From Bradyrhizobium sp. Arg816 (GTDB lineage: Bacteria; Pseudomonadota; Alphaproteobacteria; Rhizobiales; Xanthobacteraceae), in assembly GCF_029989365.1 (NCBI RefSeq), contig NZ_JAPRAQ010000028.1:44845-108844 (forward strand): a stretch of DNA of 64,000 nucleotides, written 5' to 3'. Positions 8,099-16,380 of the stretch are shown here, one piece after another. The position numbers were made by a program, and so were the translations under genes. The notes below the pieces were generated by a model, which was not told the origin of the DNA, did not search any database, and saw only the letters and a program-made list of their open reading frames with translations. Numbering within the stretch: the stretch's first letter is position 1; every line of letters starts with the position of its first letter.

Positions 8099-10249
8099 AT
8101 GCGGCGGATCGGGGGACGGGACATCGTTGCGGCGATCCTGATTGCGCTCGTTGCGGGCGCAGTCTTCACGTCCCCGCCGCTTCAGACGCTGCAAGGTCTC
8201 TCGCTCGATATCCTCACGGCGCTGCGCTGGAAGCTTGTCGGCGATCGCCGCGATCCCGCCGCTTCTCCGGTCGTCGTGGTTGCGATCGACGGGGAGACCT
8301 ACGACACGCCGCCCTTCAAGGGATCGCCGACCCAGACCTGGACGCGCGAGATCGGCCGGGTGCTCGCCAGCATCAGCGAGGGCGGCGCCAAGGTGATCGG
8401 CTTCGACGTCATCTTTCCGAGCTCGATCGAGCAGTCGGAAATTCCCTTTGGCGACGCGTCGTTCGGCAGCCGCTTGAAGGGATTTGACCGGGACTACCTC
8501 ATCGCACTCCGGCAACTCTCCGACGGCGGCAAGCTGGTGCTTGGCGAGATCCTGAGCAATGACCATCCGGATGTGCCCTACCCCGCACAGCGACTTGCGG
8601 TGAAAAACGTTGTCCGCGCCCTCAACGTGCATACCGACACCGATGATGTGATCCGGCGGATGCCGCTGAGCTTTGCCATCGACGGCAAGCCTGTCCCTGC
8701 GATGGCGGTCGAGCTCGCCGCGCGTGCGCTCGGCACGACGCCCGGGAACGGACCATCCGGCGCGATGCAGCTGCCCGGCTACACGATCCCGAGCGCGGTC
8801 CCCAACACGTTGACGCTCAACTACCGTGGCATGGGCCGCGACGTCCCGGCCTATTCTTTCGCCGACCTGCGTGCCTGCGTCGAGAAAGGCGACCGCGATT
8901 TCTTCCGCCGCGCCTTCGACGGCAAGGTTGTGCTGCTCGGCACCGTCCTCAATTTCGAGGACCGCAAGCTCACCTCGATGCGGCTTTCCGGCGGATATGA
9001 CGGCTCGCCCGCACCGCGTTGCGCCCTGCCCGCCCCGGCCGGCACCGCGCAGAAGGCCCGCAGCGACATCGCCGGCGTGTTCGTGCATGCCACCGTCGTG
9101 CGAAACCTGATCGAGCGCGACGCCGTGACGGAGCTCGGCTTTCCGGCGCGGACCGTCCTCACGATTGCGTTCGCGGCGATCATCGCCTGCGCGGCCTGCA
9201 TGCTCGCACCCGGCGGCGCGGTGATCGCCTGGCTCGCCCTCACCGCCGTTTACGCCGCCGTGGCGGTCGGCGCGTTCGTGCATGCCCTGGCGCTGCCCTT
9301 GACAGAGCCCGCGCTCGCGAGCCTTGCCGCGCTCGCGATGATGATCGGCTACCGCTTCGTGCTGGCCGATCGCGACGAGCGTTTTCTGCGCAAGAGCTTT
9401 GCCTTCTATCTGGCGCCCGAAGTGATCAACACCATGGTCGCCTCCGGCAAGATGCCGGCGCTCGGCGGCGAGATGCGCAACGTCACCATGTTCTTCTCCG
9501 ACCTCAGCGGCTTCTCCTCGATCGCCGAGACGATGACGCCGGGCGAGCTGGTGACGCTGATGAACGAATATCTCTCGGCCATGACCGACATCATCGAGAG
9601 CCATGGCGGCTATGTCGACAAATATATCGGCGATTCCATCGTCGCGATGTTCGGCGCGCCGGCCGACGATCCCGTACACGCGCGCAACGCGGTTCACGCC
9701 GCGCTGAAGTGCCACGAGAAGCTCGCGGAATTGAACGCCAGCAATCCCGCCTTCGCGGGCCACGGCCTGTCGCACCGCATCGGGCTCAACAGCGGCGAGG
9801 CCGTGGTCGGCAATATCGGCTCGCGCCGTCGCTTCAACTACACCGTGATGAGCGACACCGTGAACGTCGCCTCGCGCCTCGAGGGCGCCAACAAATATTA
9901 CGGCACCGCCATCATGGCCTCGGAAACGACGATGGCGCAGACCGGCGACACTTTCGCCTGGCGTGAGCTCGATGCGATCAGGGTGCTCGGCCGCGGCGAG
10001 GCAATCAAGGTGTTCGAGCCGCTGGCGGACAAGGGCGCGGAGAGCGCGGCGCAAACAAAGGTGGGCGCGGCGTATGCGGAGGGGCTGGCCTACTGGCGGG
10101 CGCGGGAGTTCGCAAAGGCGGCCGAGGCGTTCGAGACGATGGCAAAGACCGATCCAGCGTCAACGCTGTTCGCAAAGCGCGCCCAAGCCCTCGCGGCCAA
10201 TCCACCGCCGCCGGATTGGACACCGGTCAACACGCTGGAAGGAAAGTAG
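8099..10249 (+). CDS. CHASE2-domain adenylate/guanylate cyclase (class III)
   Basis: A 716-residue membrane cyclase. A start-proximal membrane helix is followed by a large extracytoplasmic CHASE2 domain (about 25-330, with VVVVAIDGETY and KVIGFDVIF), then three closely spaced membrane helices (about 345-425). The C-terminal class III cyclase domain begins near PEVINTMVASGK and has the metal-binding Asp residues in FFSDLSGFSSIAE and DKYIGDSIVAMFGAP. A tail rich in Ala with a TPR-like helix pair ends the protein. It makes cyclic AMP or GMP in response to an outside signal; the ligand is unknown. It follows the FecR-like gene directly. Confidence 0.93.
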   Translation: MRRIGGRDIVAAILIALVAGAVFTSPPLQTLQGLSLDILTALRWKLVGDRRDPAASPVVVVAIDGETYDTPPFKGSPTQTWTREIGRVLASISEGGAKVIGFDVIFPSSIEQSEIPFGDASFGSRLKGFDRDYLIALRQLSDGGKLVLGEILSNDHPDVPYPAQRLAVKNVVRALNVHTDTDDVIRRMPLSFAIDGKPVPAMAVELAARALGTTPGNGPSGAMQLPGYTIPSAVPNTLTLNYRGMGRDVPAYSFADLRACVEKGDRDFFRRAFDGKVVLLGTVLNFEDRKLTSMRLSGGYDGSPAPRCALPAPAGTAQKARSDIAGVFVHATVVRNLIERDAVTELGFPARTVLTIAFAAIIACAACMLAPGGAVIAWLALTAVYAAVAVGAFVHALALPLTEPALASLAALAMMIGYRFVLADRDERFLRKSFAFYLAPEVINTMVASGKMPALGGEMRNVTMFFSDLSGFSSIAETMTPGELVTLMNEYLSAMTDIIESHGGYVDKYIGDSIVAMFGAPADDPVHARNAVHAALKCHEKLAELNASNPAFAGHGLSHRIGLNSGEAVVGNIGSRRRFNYTVMSDTVNVASRLEGANKYYGTAIMASETTMAQTGDTFAWRELDAIRVLGRGEAIKVFEPLADKGAESAAQTKVGAAYAEGLAYWRAREFAKAAEAFETMAKTDPASTLFAKRAQALAANPPPPDWTPVNTLEGK

Positions 10250-10380
10250 TTGCCGCCGCGGCCCGGTGCGTTTTCAACTGGCGCAAATGCGCCATGACAA
10301 CTCGGATAGGTTCCGCCTGCCCAAGGTTGAAGAAACGGGCTAAGGTTGCAGCCCCTATCAAGGGCTAAAAGGCAAGTTCG

Positions 10381-10647
10381 ATGTCCCCAATCAAGCTCTT
10401 GTCGATTGGATTGATCGCGATCGCTATGCTCACAACGTCCGCCATGGCTCGCGAGAAGCGACGCGTCATAATACGCGCGCCCTTTGATATGAACCATTCC
10501 GCCACCGTCAGCAGGTCCTACAAGCTTCCGCTTGAACCGGATGGCCGCTGGATTTTCTGGGACGGCATTCCAATATGGTTCGGTCCGTCGGTCCGGGGCT
10601 GGCCCGGTCACATTTGCGACTGGGGCGACAACGGGCAGATATGCTGA
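10381..10647 (+). CDS. small secreted hypothetical protein
   Basis: An 88-residue protein I do not recognise. It begins with a clear signal peptide (MSPIKLLSIGLIAIAMLTTS, cleavage near SAMA) and the mature part of about 65 residues is rich in Trp, Gly and Pro, with two Cys near the end (HICDWGDNGQIC) that could form a disulfide. An AAAAGGCAAG ribosome-binding stretch precedes the ATG. It stands alone between the cyclase and the convergent pobA gene. Confidence 0.6.
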   Translation: MSPIKLLSIGLIAIAMLTTSAMAREKRRVIIRAPFDMNHSATVSRSYKLPLEPDGRWIFWDGIPIWFGPSVRGWPGHICDWGDNGQIC

Positions 10648-10695
10648 GTCATTTGATCTTCACTGCGGCTCAGCACAGCAGGCGACTGCCACTAC

Positions 10696-11868
10696 CTAAA
10701 ACGGCAGGCCCACGTAATTCTCCGCAAGCAGGCGCTGCGCGGTCTCGGACGAGAGCAGATATTCCAGCTCCGTCTGCTGAAGCCGTTCCTCATATTCGGA
10801 ACGGTCGGGAAAACGATGCAGCAGCATCGTCATCCACCACGAGAAGCGTTGCGCTTTCCAGATCCGCGCAAGCGCCTTGGCGGAATACCCCTTGAGCCCG
10901 GAATCGTCGCCGTGCTGATAATGCGCCAACATGGCGTGGTAGAGGTAATAGATGTCAGACGCCGCGCTGTTGAGCCCGCGCGCGCCGGTCGGAGGCACGA
11001 TGTGGGCGGCATCGCCGGCGAGGAACAGGCGGCCGTAGCTCATCGGCTCGGCGACGAAGCTACGCAGGGGCGCGATGCTCTTCTCGATCGAGGGCCCGGT
11101 GATCAGGCGGCCGGCGACCTCGTCCGGCAGGCGGCGCTTCAGCTCCGTCCAGAACGCATCGTCGCTCCAGTCCTCCACCTTGTCGGTCAACGGCACCTGG
11201 ACGTAGTAGCGGCTCAGCACTTGTGAGCGCAGCGAGCAGAGCGCAAAGCCGCGTTCATGCTTCACATAGATCAGCTCGGGCGATACCGGTTTCGTGCGCG
11301 ACAGCACCCCTAACCAGCCGAACGGATACACCTTCTCGTATTCGCGCAGCACGTCCTTCGGGATGGACCTGCGGCTGACGCCGTGAAAGCCGTCGGCGCC
11401 AACGACGTAATCGCAATCGATGCGGACGATCTCGTCGTTCGATCGATAGGTCACGTAGGGCCGGTCCGACGTCAGATCGTGTGGCGTCACGTCCTCGGCG
11501 TTGTGCACGACCTTGCCGCCGAGGCGATCGCGCGCCTCGTAGAGGTCGCGCGTCAGCTCGGTCTGGCCGTAGACCAGCACCGAATTGCCGCCGGAATGCT
11601 TGTGCAGGTCGATATGGGAGAGCACGCCGTCATGCGCGATCTCGAAACCGTTGTGGATCTCGCCCTCGCCGTCCATCCGCTCGCCGCACTGCGCCTCGCG
11701 CATCAACCTGGCGAAGCCGTGCTCGAGCACGCCGGCACGGATGCGGGCGAGCACGTGGTCGCGGCTGTATTTCTCCAGCACGACAGTGTCGATGCCCTTC
11801 AGGTGCAGAAGCTGGGACAACAGCAGCCCGGACGGCCCACCGCCGATGATGCAGACCTGAACTTTCAT
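10696..11868 (-). CDS. pobA: 4-hydroxybenzoate 3-monooxygenase (PobA)
   Basis: A 390-residue flavoprotein hydroxylase, the usual PobA length. It converts 4-hydroxybenzoate to protocatechuate with NADPH and oxygen. Visible motifs are the FAD-binding GGGPSGLLL at the start, the DG motif in VVGADGFHGVSRR, and GDAAHIVPPTGARGLN near residue 285. The ATG at 11868 gives MKVQVCIIGGG; longer frames add an unrelated leader. It is divergent from an AraC-type regulator (11952), the arrangement typical of pobA/pobR, and its product feeds PcaHG encoded 2 kb away. Confidence 0.95.
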   Translation of the reverse strand: MKVQVCIIGGGPSGLLLSQLLHLKGIDTVVLEKYSRDHVLARIRAGVLEHGFARLMREAQCGERMDGEGEIHNGFEIAHDGVLSHIDLHKHSGGNSVLVYGQTELTRDLYEARDRLGGKVVHNAEDVTPHDLTSDRPYVTYRSNDEIVRIDCDYVVGADGFHGVSRRSIPKDVLREYEKVYPFGWLGVLSRTKPVSPELIYVKHERGFALCSLRSQVLSRYYVQVPLTDKVEDWSDDAFWTELKRRLPDEVAGRLITGPSIEKSIAPLRSFVAEPMSYGRLFLAGDAAHIVPPTGARGLNSAASDIYYLYHAMLAHYQHGDDSGLKGYSAKALARIWKAQRFSWWMTMLLHRFPDRSEYEERLQQTELEYLLSSETAQRLLAENYVGLPF

Positions 11869-11951
11869 TTTTACGTCCGTCGCTGCGTTTTTTGCAGATA
11901 CGACGCCGCAAACCGATGGAGGGTTTCGTCTTTGTCTTGTACTATTCGAAC
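11869..11951. promoter_or_regulatory. pobA / AraC-regulator divergent promoter region
   Basis: An 83-base spacer between the start codons of pobA (minus) and the AraC-family gene (plus). Both promoters must lie here or overlap the gene starts. It is T-rich (GTTTTTTGC) on one side. I see no unambiguous -35/-10 pair; the regulator binding site is expected here by analogy with other pobA/pobR pairs. Confidence 0.5.
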
Positions 11952-12821
11952 ATGAGAAGCACAGCCTCAGCCCCGGCAATCCGGGTCTACAACCTCTTCG
12001 GCGAGTCCGGCGATCTGCCCGACGTCGTGCATTGCGAGACGATCGCTTCGCGCTCGGTGCTGCACGACTGGACGCTGGCCGTGCATCGCCATGCCCGGCT
12101 GCACCAGGTGCTGCTGATCGAGCGCGGCGGCGGCGAGGCGACGCTCGACGGGCGCGCGGTGCCGCTCCGGCCGATGCAGGTCGTCAACGTGCCGGTCGGC
12201 CATGTCCACGGCTTCCGCTTCGAGCCCGATACCCAGGGCTGGGTGCTGACCATCGCCGCGGAAATTCTGGACGAGGCACTGCTTGCCTCGGAAGGACTAC
12301 GCGGCGCCTTGTCACGATCGGCCGTGGTGCGCGGCACGCCGCAGATCCGCACCACCATGAAGCAGATCTTCGCCGAGCACGCCGCGCGCGATTTCGGCCG
12401 CGCGCACGTGCTGCGTGCACTGTCGGCGGCCATGATCGGGCTGGTGGCCCGCGCGCTCACCAGCGAGAGCGGCGGCAACGGTACGGCGGAAAGCGGGCTG
12501 TTCCGCCGCTTCGAGGCGCTGCTGGAACAGCATCATCTGGAACGCTGGAGCGTTGCGGACTATGCAGGTGCGCTGTCGATCACGCCGACCCATCTCAACC
12601 GGCTGACGCGGGCGGCGACCGGCGACACCGCCTCGCACCTGATCCTCAACCGGCTGATCCGCGAGGCGCGTCGCAACCTCGTCTACACCAATTTGCCGGT
12701 CTCGACGATCGCCTATGCGCTCGGCTTCGAGGATCCCGCCTATTTCAGCCGCGTCTATGCCGCAGCCACGGGCCTGTCGCCGCGCGCCTTTCGCGCCCAG
12801 CTCCATGGCGGCGAAGCTTGA
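11952..12821 (+). CDS. AraC-family transcriptional regulator, probably PobR
   Basis: A 289-residue regulator. The N-terminal half looks like a cupin sensor domain (AVPLRPMQVVNVPVGHVHGF). The C-terminal 100 residues form the AraC double helix-turn-helix: VADYAGALSITPTHLNRL, then RLIREARRNLVYTNLPVSTI and FEDPAYFSRVYAAATGLSP. It is divergent from pobA, so it is most likely the 4-hydroxybenzoate-responsive activator of pobA. Assignment as PobR rests on position plus family. Confidence 0.85.
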   Translation: MRSTASAPAIRVYNLFGESGDLPDVVHCETIASRSVLHDWTLAVHRHARLHQVLLIERGGGEATLDGRAVPLRPMQVVNVPVGHVHGFRFEPDTQGWVLTIAAEILDEALLASEGLRGALSRSAVVRGTPQIRTTMKQIFAEHAARDFGRAHVLRALSAAMIGLVARALTSESGGNGTAESGLFRRFEALLEQHHLERWSVADYAGALSITPTHLNRLTRAATGDTASHLILNRLIREARRNLVYTNLPVSTIAYALGFEDPAYFSRVYAAATGLSPRAFRAQLHGGEA

Positions 12822-13222
12822 GGCATCCCGCGTCGAAGAACCGGTCCTCGGGCGCGCGCAACAATCCAGACATCGACGTGCGGCGCGCATTTGCGGCCGG
12901 CCGTATCCGTGATCGCGCCGGGCTGTCGAGATCCGACCTGACGCGCCACTTACCTTCGTATAGAGCATCCAACCCTTTGGATACGCGCCGTTTACCTCCG
13001 TACAATTGAGCGTGGCATGCGCACGCCATAAGGTGACTGCATTCGGAATCCTGACGCTGATCGCAGCAACCTCCCTTAACTGGCGCGGGACGGCCCTCCC
13101 TCCGGCCGTCTGCGCGCCGCCTTTTTCCGCGGGCCATCGGCGACTTCGGCGTTTTCCGGCCGGCACGCAGCCCTGACGGCTGAACCCGCCGGCTTCCATG
13201 CGGAACTGGGGATTTGTGCAGA
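12822..13222. other. 401-base gap between AraC gene and NYN gene
   Basis: This gap holds the pcaG remnant (12851-12950), a hairpin ATCCAA-CCC-TTTGGAT near 12967-12983, and a stronger inverted repeat GACGGCC-8-GGCCGTC at 13089-13110 followed by a short T run (CTTTTT at 13121-13126), which could end transcription on the plus strand. I see no intact gene. Confidence 0.5.
12851..12950 (-). pseudogene. pcaG remnant (protocatechuate 3,4-dioxygenase alpha subunit fragment)
   Basis: On the minus strand this stretch translates to PGAITDTAGRKCAPHVDVW followed by IVARA, which matches the intact PcaG at 13862-14488 (PGAITDKAGRRCAPYVNIW, IVARG). Upstream of it (12930-12950) the DNA still matches pcaG (GGTCGGATCTCGACAG versus GCTCGGATTTCGACAG), but about 35 bases between the two blocks are missing. 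No start, no full domain and no flanking dioxygenase sequence remains. It is a decayed extra copy 30 bases after the AraC gene. Confidence 0.75.
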
Positions 13223-13837
13223 ATGTCTTCGCTTGAGAAGATTGCGGTCTTCATCGATGGCCCCAATCTCTATGCCGCCACCAAGGCGCTCGGTTTCGAT
13301 ATCGACTACAGGCGCCTGCTCGGCGAATTTCACGGCCGAGGTACGCTGCTGCGAGCCTTCTACTACACGACCGTGAGCGAGGATCAGGAATACTCGTCAA
13401 TACGCCCATTGATCGATTGGCTCGACTATAACGGGTACACCGTCGTCACCAAGCTCGCCAAGGAGTTCGTTGACGCCACGACCGGCCGCCGCAAGATGAG
13501 GGGCAGCATGGATGTGGAACTCGCCGTGAATGCCATGGAACTCGCCGAGCACGTCAATCAGATCGTGCTGTTCTCGGGCGATGGGGATTTTCGTTCACTG
13601 GTGGAAGCCGTGCAACGCCGCGGCGTCCGCGTGACGGTCGTGTCGACGCTTGCGAGCCAGCCTCCCATGGTAGCCGACGAACTGCGCCGGCAGGCTGACG
13701 TCTTCATCGATCTGACGGAGTTGAAGCCAAGAGTGGGGCGCGCCCCGGCCGAGCGGCCGGGATCGCGCGAGATGCGCCAGCAACCACAGCAAGCCACCAC
13801 GCGCGGATCGATCAATCGAGGCGACCAGGTGGAATGA
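13223..13837 (+). CDS. NYN-domain (LabA/DUF88-type) protein
   Basis: A 204-residue protein with the NYN PIN-like nuclease fold: an early acidic motif VFIDGPNLY, a middle MDVELAVNAMELA segment and LFSGDGDFRSLVEAVQRRG, giving the conserved Asp set. The last 30 residues are basic and Gln-rich and probably disordered. NYN proteins are thought to act on RNA, but the substrate here is unknown. The start ATG at 13223 (MSSLEKIAVFIDG) is the first ATG in frame. It stands alone upstream of the convergent pcaG gene. Confidence 0.88.
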   Translation: MSSLEKIAVFIDGPNLYAATKALGFDIDYRRLLGEFHGRGTLLRAFYYTTVSEDQEYSSIRPLIDWLDYNGYTVVTKLAKEFVDATTGRRKMRGSMDVELAVNAMELAEHVNQIVLFSGDGDFRSLVEAVQRRGVRVTVVSTLASQPPMVADELRRQADVFIDLTELKPRVGRAPAERPGSREMRQQPQQATTRGSINRGDQVE

Positions 13838-13861
13838 TCGTGCGGGACGACCGCCGGATCG

Positions 13862-14488
13862 TCAGACGTCGAAGAACACTGTCTCCTCCGCCCCCTGCAG
13901 ATTGATCGTGAAAGAGTACACGACCTTGCCGGCACGCTCGCCGCGCGTGGCGATCAGCGTCGCGCGCCGCGCCGGCGGCTCGACCAGGTTGAGCACGGGG
14001 TCGGCGGCATTCGCGGCTTCTTCGTCGGAGAAATAGAGTCGCGTATTGAGACCGATGTTGATGCCGCGCGCGACGATCCAGATATTGACGTATGGCGCGC
14101 ATCTGCGACCTGCCTTGTCCGTGATCGCGCCCGGCTTGATGGTCTCGAAAGTGATGAGGCCGCTGTCGAAATCCGAGCCGGCGCGGCCCCAGCCGCGAAA
14201 CTCGTCGTCCGGCGCGCCGGCGGAACGATCGGCCGGATGGTTGTAGCGGCCGGACGCATTGGCCTGCCAGATTTCCAGGAGCACGTCGCGCAGCGGCGTG
14301 CCCGCGCCGTCGAACACCCGGCCCTCCAGCGTGATACGCTCGCCTTGCGTGCGTGGCGTCACCAGCACGTTGGAAAAGTTCTTCTCGAAGATGTCGAAGC
14401 CGGCCATGGCCGGGATCAGGCCGATATGGACGTAGGGCCCGGCGGTCTGCGAGGCGGTTTCCTTGAGATAGTTGAGCGGCTGCGGCAT
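13862..14488 (-). CDS. pcaG: protocatechuate 3,4-dioxygenase, alpha subunit
   Basis: A 208-residue intradiol dioxygenase alpha subunit. It pairs with PcaH to cleave protocatechuate to 3-carboxy-cis,cis-muconate. It has ITLEGRVFDGAGTPL, LLEIWQANASGRYNHP, and RCAPYVNIWIVARGI, where the beta subunit has its iron-binding histidines; the lack of those His residues marks it as the non-catalytic alpha chain. It begins four bases after the pcaH stop in the same minus-strand operon. Confidence 0.96.
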   Translation of the reverse strand: MPQPLNYLKETASQTAGPYVHIGLIPAMAGFDIFEKNFSNVLVTPRTQGERITLEGRVFDGAGTPLRDVLLEIWQANASGRYNHPADRSAGAPDDEFRGWGRAGSDFDSGLITFETIKPGAITDKAGRRCAPYVNIWIVARGINIGLNTRLYFSDEEAANAADPVLNLVEPPARRATLIATRGERAGKVVYSFTINLQGAEETVFFDV

Positions 14489-14492
14489 TGGC

Positions 14493-15275
14493 TCAGTTCC
14501 CCGCGGTACGATTTTCGAAATAGGTGGAACGCTGGCCGCGCAGCACGATGTCGAAGCGGTAGGCGAGCGAGTCGAACGGCGTCGAAGCGTTGAGGTCGAG
14601 CGGCGCCACGAGGCGGTCGAGCGCGTCCTTGTCCGGGATCGTCGTCAGGATCGGACAGACCGGAATCAGCGGATCGCCCTCGAAGTACATCTGCGTGATC
14701 AGGCGCTGCGCAAAGCCCGAGCCGAACACCGAGAAGTGGATGTGGGCCGGACGCCAGCTGTTGACGAAGTTGCGCCAAGGATAGGGGCCCGGCTTCACGG
14801 TGCGGAAATAATAGTAGCCGGTGTCGTCGCTCAGCGCGCGGCCGCAGCCGCCGAAATTCGGATCGATCGGGGCAAGATAGGTGTCCTTCTTATGCCGGTA
14901 GCGGCCGCCGGCATTGGCCTGCCAGAACTCGACCAGCGTGTTCGGCACGCCGCGGCCGGTCTCGTCCAGCACACGGCCATGGACGATGATGCGCTCGCCG
15001 ACGGGATCGCCATCCTTGGCGTAGTTGCGGATCAAATCATTGTCGAGCGGACCGAGATCGTTGTGGCCGAACACCGGACCCGTGATCTCCGAGACCGAGT
15101 TCTCGATCGACAGCATCGGCTGGCGCGGCGAGCGCAGCACCGAGGATTTGTAGCCGGGCGCATGCGCCGGCGGATGGATCGAGTGGTCGCGCTGGAAGAA
15201 GCCACCGTCGCGTGGGGTGAACGGCTCGGGTCGGTTGAGGCGGGGATCCTGCAAGGCTGGCGCCTGGACATTCAT
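14493..15275 (-). CDS. pcaH: protocatechuate 3,4-dioxygenase, beta subunit
   Basis: A 260-residue catalytic subunit. Expected iron ligands are visible as Tyr in NAGGRYRHKKD, Tyr in GYYYFRTVKPGPYPW, and the two His of RPAHIHFSVFG. The N-terminal 90 residues include the beta-subunit leader with HPPAHAPGYKSSVLRSP. It forms the (alpha-beta) ring-cleaving enzyme with PcaG just downstream. It is divergent from a LysR regulator, with a perfect inverted repeat between them. Confidence 0.97.
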   Translation of the reverse strand: MNVQAPALQDPRLNRPEPFTPRDGGFFQRDHSIHPPAHAPGYKSSVLRSPRQPMLSIENSVSEITGPVFGHNDLGPLDNDLIRNYAKDGDPVGERIIVHGRVLDETGRGVPNTLVEFWQANAGGRYRHKKDTYLAPIDPNFGGCGRALSDDTGYYYFRTVKPGPYPWRNFVNSWRPAHIHFSVFGSGFAQRLITQMYFEGDPLIPVCPILTTIPDKDALDRLVAPLDLNASTPFDSLAYRFDIVLRGQRSTYFENRTAGN

Positions 15276-15337
15276 CGGCGTTGTCTCTCCCTGTGGCGCC
15301 CGGGTGTGGGGGCGCGGCTTATCGGGAGATCATGCGA

Positions 15338-15364
15338 CGATCTATTCTCAAGATAAATAGATCG
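15338..15364. promoter_or_regulatory. perfect inverted repeat, likely LysR operator for pcaHG
   Basis: CGATCTATT, a 9-base spacer, then AATAGATCG: a perfect 9-base dyad located between the pcaH start (15275) and the LysR start (15371). It contains a T-N11-A arrangement typical of LysR-family sites. Its position just before the regulator start suggests autorepression as well as control of pcaHG. Confidence 0.7.
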
Positions 15365-15370
15365 ATTATA

Positions 15371-16300
15371 ATGAATTACATGAAGGAAATCGATCATTTG
15401 GCGCTCGACGGCCACGCGCTCGAACTGTTCCTTGCCGTGCTGGAGGAAGGCTCGGTCACGGCGGCAGCCACGCGGCTTGGTCTGACGCAATCGGCGGTCA
15501 GTCACGGGCTGAACAAGTTGCGGCGGATCGCGGGCGATCCGCTGTTTGCCAAATCCGGCCGCGGCATCGTCGCCACCGCCCATGCTCAGGCATTGGCTGC
15601 GAAAGCGCGGGCGCTGATCGACGAGATGCGCAGCTTTGCCGGCGGCGTCACCTTCGAGCCGGCACGCGCGCAGCTTTCGCTGACGATCGCCGCCAATGAT
15701 TTCCAGCGCGATCTGCTGTTGCCGCGGTTCTTCGATCATGTCGCGGGACAGGTCAGGAGCCTGAACCTGCGCGTGATCCCCTCGCAGTCGCCGTCGCCCG
15801 CGATGCTGCGCGAAAGCCGCTGCGATCTCATGGTCACGCCGCTGCCACCATCCGGCGTGGACATCGTACAGAAGCGGCTGCTCAGCGATCATTACGTCTG
15901 CTACTTCGATCCCAAGGCGCGCACCGCGCCAGCCGGCCGTAGCGCCTATCTCGCGGCACGCCACATCACAGTGGTCTATACCGACAACGAGCGGCTCGAC
16001 TTCGACCGCCGGCTGGCGGCGAACGGCTTTCTTCGTGACATCGCCATCTCCGTGCCGAGCTTTTCCGGCGTGCCGCCCTTCCTGCGCGGCTCGCAGATGC
16101 TGGCGAGCATGCCGAGCCTGCTCGCCTCCGGTGTGATGCGCGGTTTTGCGCATGTACCGATTCCGCTGGCGTCGCGAACCAAGACGCTGGCCGAGCTGCC
16201 AATGTTCATGGTCTGGCATCAGCGCTATCAGAAAGACCCGGCCCATCGCTGGATCCGCGGCCAGCTCGAAACCGTGGCGGCAACGGCGGCCGGAGACTGA
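15371..16300 (+). CDS. LysR-family transcriptional regulator, probable pca regulator
   Basis: A 309-residue LysR protein. The winged helix-turn-helix is at the start (ELFLAVLEEGSVTAAATRLG, then TQSAVSHGLNKLRRIAGDPLF), followed by a substrate-binding domain. I chose ATG 15371; a second ATG at 15380 is possible, and neither has a good ribosome-binding site, so the message may be leaderless. Divergence from pcaHG and the dyad between the genes point to control of that operon. The overall sequence (GVDIVQKRLLSDHYVCYFDP) is more like the NodD/LinR-type LysR branch than classic PcaQ, so I leave the symbol blank. Confidence 0.88.
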   Translation: MNYMKEIDHLALDGHALELFLAVLEEGSVTAAATRLGLTQSAVSHGLNKLRRIAGDPLFAKSGRGIVATAHAQALAAKARALIDEMRSFAGGVTFEPARAQLSLTIAANDFQRDLLLPRFFDHVAGQVRSLNLRVIPSQSPSPAMLRESRCDLMVTPLPPSGVDIVQKRLLSDHYVCYFDPKARTAPAGRSAYLAARHITVVYTDNERLDFDRRLAANGFLRDIAISVPSFSGVPPFLRGSQMLASMPSLLASGVMRGFAHVPIPLASRTKTLAELPMFMVWHQRYQKDPAHRWIRGQLETVAATAAGD

Positions 16301-16380
16301 GCCTCGGTCACGATTTCAGGGAAGCCAGCCCTTCGCCAAACCCACTGGTTGCGCGAGGGCCGCCACGCTAGAATTCGGCC

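Noticed and set aside
8036..10054. Long minus-strand frame opposite the CHASE2 cyclase
   Set aside because: Antisense shadow, rich in His/Arg/Glu with no recognisable fold.
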